A stretch of DNA of 64,000 nucleotides from Phycomyces blakesleeanus NRRL 1555(-) (lineage: Eukaryota; Mucoromycota; Mucoromycetes; Mucorales; Phycomycetaceae), in assembly GCF_001638985.1 (NCBI RefSeq), contig NW_017265136.1:2402269-2466268 (forward strand), in the 5' to 3' direction. A program made the translations under genes and the position numbers. Below the pieces are notes generated by a model. It worked only from the letters and a program-made list of their open reading frames with translations, searched no databases and had not been told where the DNA came from. How positions within the stretch are numbered: position 1 is the stretch's first letter; each line of letters begins with the position of its first letter. This document shows, piece by piece, positions 37,522 to 46,861 of the stretch.

Positions 37522-39407
37522 TTATGTAAAGGGCCTGTCCTTTTATTGCTATAGTAATAAATGATAATATTCGATGAATAGTCTTGAACGAAAATTCTAG
37601 AATAGGTTTAGTTGCTTAGTTACAAATATCAGTAGAGGTGCAAATAGCACCTTGTGGATTCTATATACACACACAGAAACTGATTAATTTTCCAATAAGG
37701 ATCCAGTATCGTCTGCCAAAATAAGGATGGAGTGTGGTAAAAAAATACACCAGAAGGTTTGATGAAACAAATTGTCAACTATAAAAAAAAGGGTGTACCT
37801 TGTGTATATTTAAATATTCATGAAAAATAAAATCACGATCCGTAAAATACCAATAATAATAATAAAAAAAAAGCCCGCAAAAAATAAAATCACGATTCGC
37901 AAACTTCTATGCAGTACAGTCTCAGTATCATGTTAAAAGCCTGTAGCAATAAACCACTATACTATATACTAAAATGAAATAAAAAGGGAAATAGATAAAA
38001 GTTGCATTTATTCTCATAATCATCTACTTGGTGGATTAACATACAGCACACAAAGACAAAAGCAAAACAAGAAAACATTCAAACCTTGGAAGCTATACAG
38101 TCTACTCTGAGGAAGAATTTATTAAAAAAATATCAGCAAAAAGCCTTTTTCGTATCGGCGGTTACTTTACCACTGATATTGTGCCAAAGACCCGAGTCTT
38201 GTCTCTCGACCAGTCTTACTTCTTTTCTTAAAACTCACACGCCCAGGATTGTCGCGTCAAGAATGATCCTGGCCAACAGTACCAGGAGTGAATAGAAACT
38301 TAATCATACATATATATATATATATGTACATAAAGGTCAAACAAAAAAACGATTTATAGTCTACATAGTTGGTCACGCTAATCTATCAGCAAAGACTTTC
38401 CCCTCAGAGTGCATTGAAAGCTATGTAACAATCCCAATCAAACAAAGTAGTGTAATTTCAGGGTATATGTATGGCCACAAAAACTTTTATCACTTCCAAG
38501 CTCTCAATTATGCTACCACTACCACTAATAATAGCATTAATAATCATTATTAGCATCAGAATTGGTAGCACAGGGTAACGGGGATATTCAGAATAACAAA
38601 TGATATCGAAAATTTTGCCACCAAGCTGTATCATCAATACAATCATGGCGCATCAACTGTCGATCCCTCACAAAGTGATCGCCGTTCCTATTTCACCTTC
38701 CGTCTTACCCACTCCTTTTATGCTTTGGTTTCATGACACCACTATTGAGACACGCCACGAAGATTCTGTGGCTGGCTTATGAAACTTGAACGGAATGCAC
38801 TCAGTGTAAAATTGCTATCGCTTACTAGGATAGTATAATCCATCTTTCCAGACACTCCTTCGCAGTATCAGATTGAGTATTCGACGGACGATGAGATCTA
38901 TGGTATGTCAGACTTGATTACCACTAACTTGGCTCGAATCAGCAGATAAGGACTTTTGATATCAATAGACTTACTTTTGAGACAGTATGTGGATGATATG
39001 CTTGTCCAGACTGACGGTGATAGAAAGGTTAATATGTAATGTCTAATGCTTAATATACATGATGTAATACAATATATCATACTTAGTGCTTAGTATTTAG
39101 CGTAGTGAGTGAATTGAAAGCAAAACTATCTATCGGCCTTATCTGTGAATGCTTAAAGAAATAAAATGAAATAAAAAGTCCCCATCTTTGTATTGATCTG
39201 TGAATGGCTTTTTAGAAATATACGCCGACAATCTATTATTTGAAGAATGGAAGATTAAAGGTATTCAAAAATTCTACTTTTATCACACCTCGTCTTTTTC
39301 TTTCTTCCCTTTTTCCTTCCTAATTCTGACTCTATTTCACTTTCTTTTTTGTAACAAAAAAGAAGAAGAAGAAAGAAACAGAAGAAGAAGAAAGAAACAG
39401 AAGAAGA
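35214..39407. other. Gene-poor AT-rich region
   Basis: About 4.2 kb without a confident gene. It contains an AAT trinucleotide array near 35960-35988, a (TA)n array at 37481-37517, a duplicated AAATAAAATCACGAT motif at 37825 and 37883, and coding-like scraps listed separately. A short stop-free frame at 36048-36248 has no ATG at its beginning and no family resemblance. Confidence 0.55.
38050..39035 (+). pseudogene. Decayed coding relics, family unknown
   Basis: Several plus-strand segments have protein-like composition broken by stops and frame changes: EEEFIKKISAKSLFRIGGYF with DIVPKTRVLSLDQSYF (38100-38230), a stop-interrupted stretch from 38645, then DTPSQYQIEYSTDDEIYGMS (38850-38910) and LLRQYVDDMLVQTDGDRK (38970-39025). 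The order suggests one ancient gene or transposon ORF. I cannot name it. Confidence 0.3.
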
Positions 39408-40301
39408 ATGGGTTGCTGCTCCTCTCGTCCAGCTCAGGTCTCCTCGCCTATCCAAGGTAATAAAGCAATAAAAGGATTCTTTATTAAACAGGCCCTAATT
39501 ACACAAACCATTTTCTTTTATTGATAAGAATACCACAGAAAGGGCAGCGTAGAATTACCACCACATCACCAACAACAGACAAAAGTACAAACAGAATCAC
39601 ATGTTCTAACTCAACCACAGTTGTCGCCACAGTTGTCACCACAACGGTCACCACAACGGTCACCGCAACGGGCACCACAACAGTTGCTACAAAGGTCACC
39701 ACGCCTGTCGCCGCTACCAGAAGTATCGCCACAACCATCGCCCTCACTGCAGCCACAACTGTCATCACGGGGTTCGCCACAGCCTTCGCCACAATCACGA
39801 TCGAGACCCCAATCCCTGTCGAATAGCCCGACAACCTCTGTCTTACCTTCACCTCCACTTCCACAGTCCCAACCGTCGCCAACTTTATCCAAAGAATCCC
39901 AATCGGCAGTAGTTTCGCCATGCCAGCCGCAGGACATGGCTTCACCGCTTATTAGCGAAAACCTATACAACGATCTACCCAACGAAGCTATCATGGAATA
40001 CTACCGACCCCGTTCCGATTGGAAGATTCGTGTTCGGCTGTCAACTAGTGCGGGTGACATCACTCTCGAGGTTCCTGACAAACCTCCTTACATCACCGTT
40101 GGCGGGCTGCGGAAACTATTACTAGAACACGTTGACCATTCGTATAACATCCAGTGGATGCACCTCGGCACTCATCTGGACGACTCTACTCTTGTGGTCC
40201 CTGTGACTGAAAAGGATCCACAATATAACGATGCTTGTCACATTGGAAATGAAGGGATTTTACAAGCCATGGTACGAAAGGTTCAGCCAGCCGAAGCTTG
40301 A
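39408..40301 (+). CDS. Putative N-myristoylated/palmitoylated Pro-rich protein, family unknown
   Basis: Two exons, 39408-39456 and 39529-40301, with a 72-bp GT-AG intron and matching phase, give 273 aa. The first exon encodes MGCCSSRPAQVSSPIQ. Gly2 with Ser6-like context and Cys3/Cys4 is the classic arrangement for N-myristoylation plus dual palmitoylation, so membrane anchoring at the cytoplasmic face is expected. Residues about 50-150 are Ser/Pro/Gln-rich with SPQxSPQ-type repeats and likely disordered. The C-terminal about 95 residues are compact: KIRVRLSTSAGDITLEVPD and LLLEHVDHSYNIQWMHLGT suggest a beta-rich, perhaps ubiquitin-like, domain. That last point is a guess. Splicing is needed to attach the lipid anchor to the body of the protein. 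Confidence 0.72.
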
Positions 40302-40525
40302 ACATATTCTATATATTTTATTTTATTTTATTTTAATTTAATTTTAATATATTAATAATAATAATATTGAACAACGGAGGATAACAACTTGTACTAAATA
40401 CTAAATACTAAATGATAAGAATAATGAGTTATGATAGTAATACTATTAATCAATATTTCTTCTTCTATTTTAAAGAGAGAGAGAGGGAAAATATACGTTT
40501 GTTTATATTTGGAGAATTGGTTTGA
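40302..40525. other. Short convergent intergenic region
   Basis: 3' ends of two convergent genes separated by 224 bp of AT-rich DNA with AATAATAAT repeats and an AGAG run. Confidence 0.7.
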
Positions 40526-40771
40526 TTATTTGCGCTTTTGAAGGATTGGGAACCCAAGCTTGTGGCGTACAGAAGGAATTCGGAAAGTAAGGTTTTGAAC
40601 AACACTGTACCAGCTTGAAGAGAACCAATACACCCCAAGAGCCATTGGAACATGGGCAGCAATGGGCACAAAGGCCACAGAAACACACCGAAGTACATTT
40701 GTCATAATCTTTTGTGTGCGTGTGGCAGTTCCTCTTGCATACCATGCATTTAACTAAACACCAATGTCAAA

Positions 40772-40802
<31 letters not shown>

Positions 40803-41781
40803 TTAAGCTACTGAATCACGCAATTTTAGAGCTACTCACCTATCCAGCTAACCTGCTAATCCAGCTATTCACTTAATCAGCCAACCGTCTAACTGACTAA
40901 CTTAACTAACTAACTAACCAAGAAACCATTCAATAAAGTCAATAAAATCAATCAAAATTTTACCTCTACATTTAGAAGATTTCCAGCGCCAATAAGGACC
41001 GGAAACACCCAGGTCGGGTCAGGGATAGTTAAATCCACGAACCACGACAGACCACCAGAATCAAGTCCCTGAATAGGACCCTCCGTAAGTTGACCCCACC
41101 AAGGTAAAGGCAGCCCAGACATATGACGGAGGGTCAAAGACATGGAGGCAAACAAAGGAAGCTGAACCCAAGGAAGTAAAAACACTTTCCATCGAGCACA
41201 TCCGTGATGCGCGTACAAATAATTAACCTTTTTTCGATACTATATAAATATATTATATATAGGTAGAAAAAGAAAATTAATATATATATAGTTAATGTAA
41301 AAGGTTATAAATGCATATATATTACCTGTTTATTGAGTTCTTGTGCATATTTTTCATATCCAAGTTCTCTAGATTCTCTGGCCACAGAAACCTTGAGAGT
41401 TTCTGCCCAACTTTGGACCATTGGTGCCAGTTCAATCATCTTACTCATGCTGCGTTGTTGATAAATAGCAATTGGTAATGTCATGCTGGTTCGAAGTGTA
41501 ATCGTGGCCACAACAATCGTGGCCCACCAGGGCAACCCCGCGCCATGGATTGTGTCGAGAATAGTCTGGTTCGCAGCTAGTACTGAAGGTAGAGCCACTT
41601 CTGAGGCTACAGTTGGGTTCATGGCCAGAAAGGGTTGGCTCATGAGTAAAGGTAAAGGTAGAGACGGATTTTTCTCAGGTTGGCCAGGAACGATGGAAGG
41701 ATGAAGAGGTCTGGCATGGTATTTGTAGCACATTCTACCAATGCTTGTGGAAAACAGACGACCTCGAAGTAAGCTGTTCAT
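40526..41781 (-). CDS. COX18: Mitochondrial inner-membrane insertase, OXA1/COX18/YidC family (COX18-like)
   Basis: Three exons on the minus strand, 41781-41326, 41227-40964 and 40708-40526, give 300 aa. The start MNSLLRGRLFSTSIGRMCYK is basic and Ser-rich, like a mitochondrial presequence. Family landmarks: GLPWWATIVVATITLRTSMTLP (first core helix), the basic loop before YEKYAQELNKQ, WKVFLLPWVQLPLFASMSLT (second helix pair), DPTWVFPVLIGAGNLLNVE, and VPIAAHVPMALGVYWFSSS (last helices). Length near 300 aa and the lack of a long C-terminal basic coiled coil favour COX18 over OXA1. Cox18 helps translocate the Cox2 C-terminus in yeast. The last intron (40709-40963) is chosen because this acceptor restores the family frame; a micro-exon there cannot be excluded. 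Confidence 0.88.
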
Positions 41782-42440
41782 TGAAGGAGAAAGAAAAATA
41801 AAAGAGATATGGAGAGAGTGGTAGGAATTATTTTCTTTTTATTTTGAAGAAAGTGTCTGCCAAAGGTTATCAATCATTGTTTTTATTTATTTTTATTATT
41901 TTTGTTATTTTAAATTTATTGGTAAGAAAATTAAATTTTTATACATTAACGGGTCAATTTTTTTTTTGAGGGGGACCCAGACTTGGAGCGGGATTTATAT
42001 GAGATATATGAAATAGACAGTAGATTTAGATAATATGTATAATACAAAAGATTCGCTTGGTGTTGATGAATATTGTCTTTATTATAAGGTTTATATATAT
42101 ATATATGAAAGATGTATGTCTCACCGTAATTTGTTATTTGACTTTGGTCAAGGTAGATAAAATTTTGAAAGAAGTGGTAATCACAGTGGTAATTTTGAAA
42201 AACATAGTCATTTTCCAAAATCACCATTATTGCCACCACTCTTACCCTATATTGTAGCTATAATTATATCTATACTCTGTGAAGGTGTTTTTCATTTTTT
42301 TTTACTAAAGCACAGTAACTAAGCACACTATGGGGGGGGGGGGGGGGGGGGGGGAATGGATATTTGGTAAAAAAAAAACGACAGTAAAACCACTATTTTC
42401 TCATAGTGTTTTTGGATCTGATAGAGATTTAAAAAAAAGG
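41782..42440. other. Intergenic region before element D
   Basis: Poly-T and AT-rich sequence upstream of the insertase gene, ending with a 23-G homopolymer (listed) and no recognisable gene. Confidence 0.6.
42331..42353. repeat. Poly(G) run, about 23 G
   Basis: Uninterrupted G tract within an otherwise AT-rich region, about 90 bp from the left edge of element D copy 1. Confidence 0.9.
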
Positions 42441-43229
42441 CTCAATATATCTAGCCAGACTATATGTCTTCTTCTTCTCTCTCATACACCCTTTTACTAG
42501 CTCACTGTAAAATCATCATCATTATATTAGCATATTAAGTTCACTCTTTATTTTGCTTTATTGGTCTGTCGTAGATTCATTACTATGGAGTATAATCCAA
42601 TAGCCGAGCAAGTCAATTTCATTATTGTGAAATACGATACAAAACAAAGAAGCAATAGTAATGAGATATCGTCAATGTACGTACACCTATTATCAATTTC
42701 TTTTTTCTTAGCACTCAGACAATAACATTGTTACGTACCACATTGTGAATCTTGAGTCATCAAACTAAACTAGGTTTCTAAACTGGTCATCTACTCAATT
42801 AACATGAGTTTCGACCCCATTGTAACGGGCGTTGTTACCATCTTTCAGTCAAACTTAGTTTGAAAGCTATAATGCCTGAGCATACCACCGAATGACTTAA
42901 AAAGAGAGAGAGAGAGAGAGAGAGAAAGTCTGTTACTGTTCGCTTTACAAATGATAATATTCTTTAATGCTAATCTCAGATGATTGTCGGATGTACATGG
43001 ATTCTTTTGTACAATCTTCACATGTTATGCTTTTGGGCTACGGCCTCTCACAGACTTTTAGGGAGGTTTCTTTTTTATTTGGTTTTGTAATAATAATAGT
43101 AATAATAATGATAAAAAATAAGCAATATAAATATAATAGCGTCTCCAGCAGTCGCTTTTATCTCGACTTTTATCCTGTATTTAGACTTTTAGCTAAAAGT
43201 CATGTTCCCAGAATTCATTTTATTTTATC

Positions 43230-43672
43230 TAATTAGAAAAAAACAGGATGGAGTTAGAGATCATGTCATGCAACTTATAACTTTCGCCACGTATTCCCTA
43301 ACTTACTTGTTTCTCAATAAAATAAAATATAAGGCCTATACTACTTGGTAATTGTGTACGGCACACAATTAACAGTAAGGAAAAGTCATATAGAACTTAA
43401 CATAGGCCAATGGGGTCACCCTCTGAGAGGAAGGGGGGAGCAAAGCTCCTAGTCTGATTAGAAAAAACAGGATGAAGTTAGAGATCATGTCATACAACTT
43501 ATAAATTTTGTCACGTATTATCTAACTTACTTGTTTCTCAATAAAATAAAATATGAAGCCTATACTACTTGGTAATTGTGTGCCGTACACAATTGACAGT
43601 AGAGAAAAGTTATATAAAACTTCATAGGCCAATGACCCCTTCCCCCGAGGGGAGGGGGGAGCAAAGCTCCTA
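43230..43672. repeat. Tandem pair of double-hairpin units, element D copy 1
   Basis: Unit 1 (about 43230-43450) and unit 2 (about 43453-43672) are imperfect tandem copies. Each has a 21-bp palindromic core (43350-43370; 43574-43594) with arms AATTGTGT/ACACAATT, and a GC-rich pair of hairpins. In unit 2 these are CCCCTTCCCC-CGA-GGGGAGGGGG then GGAGC-AAA-GCTCC. The GC clusters stand out from the AT-rich surroundings. The design resembles the double-hairpin elements described from fungal mitochondrial DNA, but here it sits beside spliced nuclear-type genes. Confidence 0.75.
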
Positions 43673-43739
43673 ATATATATAATAACACATTTTGGTTAAA
43701 ATATATAAGAGTTGATTTTTTTTTACTATGATTATAACT

Positions 43740-44490
43740 AATTCTAACTCTAGCTATAACTCTTATTCTAACACTAGCTATGACTCTTATTCTAACACTA
43801 GCTATGGCTCTAATTCTAACACTAGCTATGACTCTAATTCTAACACTAGCTATGACTCTAATTCTAACACTAGCTATGACTCTTATTCTAACACTAGCTA
43901 TGGCTCTAATTCTAACACTAGCTATGACTCTTATTCTAACACTAGCTATGACTCTAATTCTAACACTAGCTATGACTCTTATTCTAACACTAGCTATGAC
44001 TCTTATTCTAACACTAGCTATGACTCTTATTCTAACACTAGCTATGACTCTTATTCTAACACTAGCTATGACTCTTATTCTAACACTAGCTATGACTCTT
44101 ATTCTAACACTAGCTATGACTCTTATTCTAACACTAGCTATGACTCTTATTCTAACACTAGCTATGACTCTTATTCTAACACTAGCTATGACTCTTATTC
44201 TAACACTAGCTATGACTCTAATTCTAACACTAGCTATGACTCTAATTCTAACACTAGCTATGACTCTTATTCTAACACTAGCTATGACTCTTATTCTAAC
44301 ACTAGCTATGACTCTTATTCTAACACTAGCTATGACTCTTATTCTAACACTAGCTATGACTCTTATTCTAACACTAGCTATGACTCTAATTCTAACACTC
44401 GCTATGACTCTTATTCTAACACTAGCTATGACTCTAATTCTAACACTAGCTATGACTCTAATTCTAACACTAGCTATGACTCTGATCCGG
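43740..44490. repeat. 24-bp minisatellite, element D copy 1 (about 30 units)
   Basis: Unit CTAGCTATGACTCTTATTCT plus AACA repeated about 30 times, with variants TTATTC versus TAATTC and TATGAC versus TATGGC. Because 24 is a multiple of 3 the array is open in two plus-strand frames (SYDSYSNT and TLILTLAM repeats), but neither frame is attached to a recognisable gene. Confidence 0.92.
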
Positions 44491-44711
44491 ATTTTGCTAG
44501 TAAAGTTAGTTGTTAGTAATGTTAGTTGTTCATAATGTTAGTTGTTCAAAAAGTTAATTGTTTGTAGTTAGTTGTGAGTAAGGTTAGTTCCCGTTGCTTG
44601 TTAGTTCCCGTTGCTTGTTAGTGTCTGTTGCTTGTTAGTATGTTAGTCTGTTAGTCTGCTGCTTCTTGTTGCTTCTTCCGGGGTACCCGGAGATTACTCT
44701 TCTTGTTACCA

Positions 44712-45579
44712 TCAGAAGAGTAATCCCCGGACTACAGATGTTGCAATCACACCGGCAACTGTCAGCCATTTTGTATTTCTATTCCCAACCTTTTCAGGTT
44801 GGGTGGGTGGTTGTGGCTGTTGGTGTGCTGTTTCAGCTTCGTACTCGTCATCGGCGTCGTAGCCGGAATCTTCTTCTGCTTCGTCGAGAAGTTCTTCTTC
44901 TGCATCAAAGAACTCCTCGCTTTCTTCTTCTCTTTCTTCTTCTTCTTCTTCTTCTCTTTCTTCTTCTTCTTCTTCTCTTTCTTCTTCTTCTTCTTCTTTT
45001 TCTTCTTCTTCTTCTTCTTCTTTTTCTTCTTCTTCTTCTTCATCTTTTTCTTTTTCTTCTTCTTCATCTTTTTCTTCTTCTTCTTCTTCTTCTTCTCCGA
45101 CTAGTCTCTCTTCTACTTCTCCAACTTCTCTCACTTCTCTTTTGAGTAGGTAAGCTGTCGCTTTTCGCTCCAGCTTACTCTCATGCCAGATCTTCTTCTT
45201 CTTTAGAAGACGATCCAGGTCTGGCCATGAACCGTCTTCTTCCAGCCCTTGAGGAACGAAACGCTCCTCTTCCAGCTGACGTTTTACTCCCCTGGGGAGA
45301 TCTGGTAACATAGAGATATTATTGATTAATATTAGATTGTTTTTCTCTTATTATATAGAGACATGACTTACCAATCATCATAGCACTATTGATCTTTCGA
45401 TCAATGATCGTGCCAATCAGTTCGTCTGGGTTAAGTCTTGTTAGCTTAGCTAACATCCTATCCCTAAGCGGCTTCGGGACCGGCTTGCTAATGGCCTTTC
45501 GACCAAACACAAGAGAGCTGTTGCTAGACTTTCTAATGCAGTTGCAGTTGCTGCTGCATTTTCTGCTGCATTTTCTGTT

Positions 45580-45663
<84 letters not shown>

Positions 45664-45687
45664 AGGGTTGCTTGACTGGCTGTACAT
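44712..45687 (-). CDS. Element D acidic low-complexity protein, copy 1 (301 aa)
   Basis: Two exons on the minus strand, 45687-45372 and 45301-44712, joined by a 70-bp GT-AG intron. ATG at 45687 is chosen because copy 2 starts at the same place (MYS...). N-terminus: poly-Ser then poly-Asn encoded by CAG/AAC-type triplet runs, then a conserved segment KPVPKPLRDRMLAKLTRLN and IIDRKINSAM. Exon 2 begins DLPRGVKRQLEEERF, continues KLERKATAYLLK, then about 80 residues almost entirely Glu/Lys/Asp, then SEEFFDAEEELLDEAEED, a Pro/Gln stretch, and a conserved C-terminus KWLTVAGVIATSVVRGLLF. I recognise no domain. The acidic tract could bind basic proteins or metal ions, but no function is claimed. Confidence 0.6.
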
Positions 45688-45750
45688 GATTGTAAGCTGA
45701 TGAAAAAGCGCAAAGAAAAATAATACCGTGAGAGTGTTTCTTTTTTTTAA

Positions 45751-45789
45751 ACGCGTTATAATCTTTGGGCCACACATTTTGAGACGCGT
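45751..45789. promoter_or_regulatory. Paired ACGCGT motifs upstream of the acidic-protein gene, copy 1
   Basis: ACGCGT at 45751-45756 and 45784-45789, 64 and 97 bp upstream of the start codon, within a tandemly repeated CTTTGGGCCACACA segment. ACGCGT is the MCB site bound by MBF in ascomycete yeasts. Both sites are conserved in copy 2 (57220, 57253). Whether this fungus uses MCB sites is not known from the sequence. Confidence 0.4.
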
Positions 45790-46155
45790 TCTTTTTTTAA
45801 GGCGCAAGCTATAGCCTTTGGGCCACACACTTTGTAACGCCATCCTTTTTTTTAATTTTGACATGAGCCAATCATTTGCAATCTTGAATACACGTGTCTG
45901 CACCAGAGTACTTGAGTGGGGGAAAGTGACTAATAAGACTTTGCTATTAGGAAGAGCTTTTCAGCTGTGTAGTGTCTAGAGTCGGATTACTGACCTCTCC
46001 TACTGCCAACTATTTACTTTTTTATTTTTCTCTCTCCTTCTACCACTTTCAATCTCCTAATATCGCTGCTTTTCTCTTCCAAATGGCGATGGTCACCAAA
46101 TACACCCGCCGTCTCAAGTTCCCAAAATCAAGATATAAAACAAAGAATCATGATT

Positions 46156-46447
46156 AACCCCCTTGAGTAATTTTATTCAGGTTCAAGGTACATACACAGA
46201 AACAGTTTGTGCAAACTCATTCCATTCGAGCAAACCAATTAAGGGTTTTAAATTTTGATATATGTAAAGTATATAGCTAAGACTCACTAACTGTCTAAAA
46301 ATAATATATATATATATCATTTCTCAAAAGCACCACTGATACTTTCCTTCTTCTTCTTTTTTTGTCGGTATTATTTCTTGATTGAGTCGCCGGTATTTAC
46401 TGGACGGCTATTTAAAATACATTATGCAGTTTGTGATATACTTACCC
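46156..46447. repeat. Flank shared with the inverted locus at 58277-58590
   Basis: Reverse complement of 58277-58590, including the TTGGTTTGCTTGAATGG-type segment and the GCCGGTATTTACTGGACGG segment. It joins element D to an LTR in both places, so it is part of a larger duplicated block. Confidence 0.75.
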
Positions 46448-46861
46448 CAAGGTATTTGTGATTGTTTATGGACTAGTATCTCAATAACGGGAAGAGTAGA
46501 TACTGTGAGAGTGTTATTTATTAAAGAGACCAAATAAGATTGTTTATATCTATTAATATTAAAATCTCTTTAATTCAAATCTCTGCTGGTAATGGTTGGT
46601 TTACACTGTATGAGTGTGTAGTGTACGTGTGCCTAGTGTGTAACAGCTCCTGAGATTGTTAACCTGCCAGGTTAGTTAGCAATTTTTTTGTTTGTATGGA
46701 GCGGAGCTCTGGTTTATTGGTGGGACTCTTGTCCAAAAGGCTTAAGAGGCGCCACAACTTGTTTTTGGTTTTTCTATTATTTAAATGTTTTTGGGGATTT
46801 TGTGTTTTAAGTTGTAAATGTAATATAAAAAAAAAAGTGGAAACGAAGAAACGCGATGAAC

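Larger units (their letters stand above)
42441..46155 (-). mobile_element. Element D, copy 1
   Basis: Nearly identical to 53857-57625; similarity begins at GGCTCAATATATCTAGCC (42441 / 53857). Order on the plus strand: AT-rich end with an (AG)n tract; two tandem about 220-bp double-hairpin units; a 24-bp minisatellite; GTTGCTTG repeats; then the acidic-protein gene on the minus strand and its promoter. No transposase is recognised and terminal inverted repeats are not evident. Element status rests on multicopy occurrence (three copies here) and shared edges. Confidence 0.78.

Noticed and set aside
43728..44535. SYDSYSNT and TLILTLAM repeat ORFs
   Set aside because: Open only because the repeat unit is a multiple of three without stops; no initiator context, conserved ends or partner exons.
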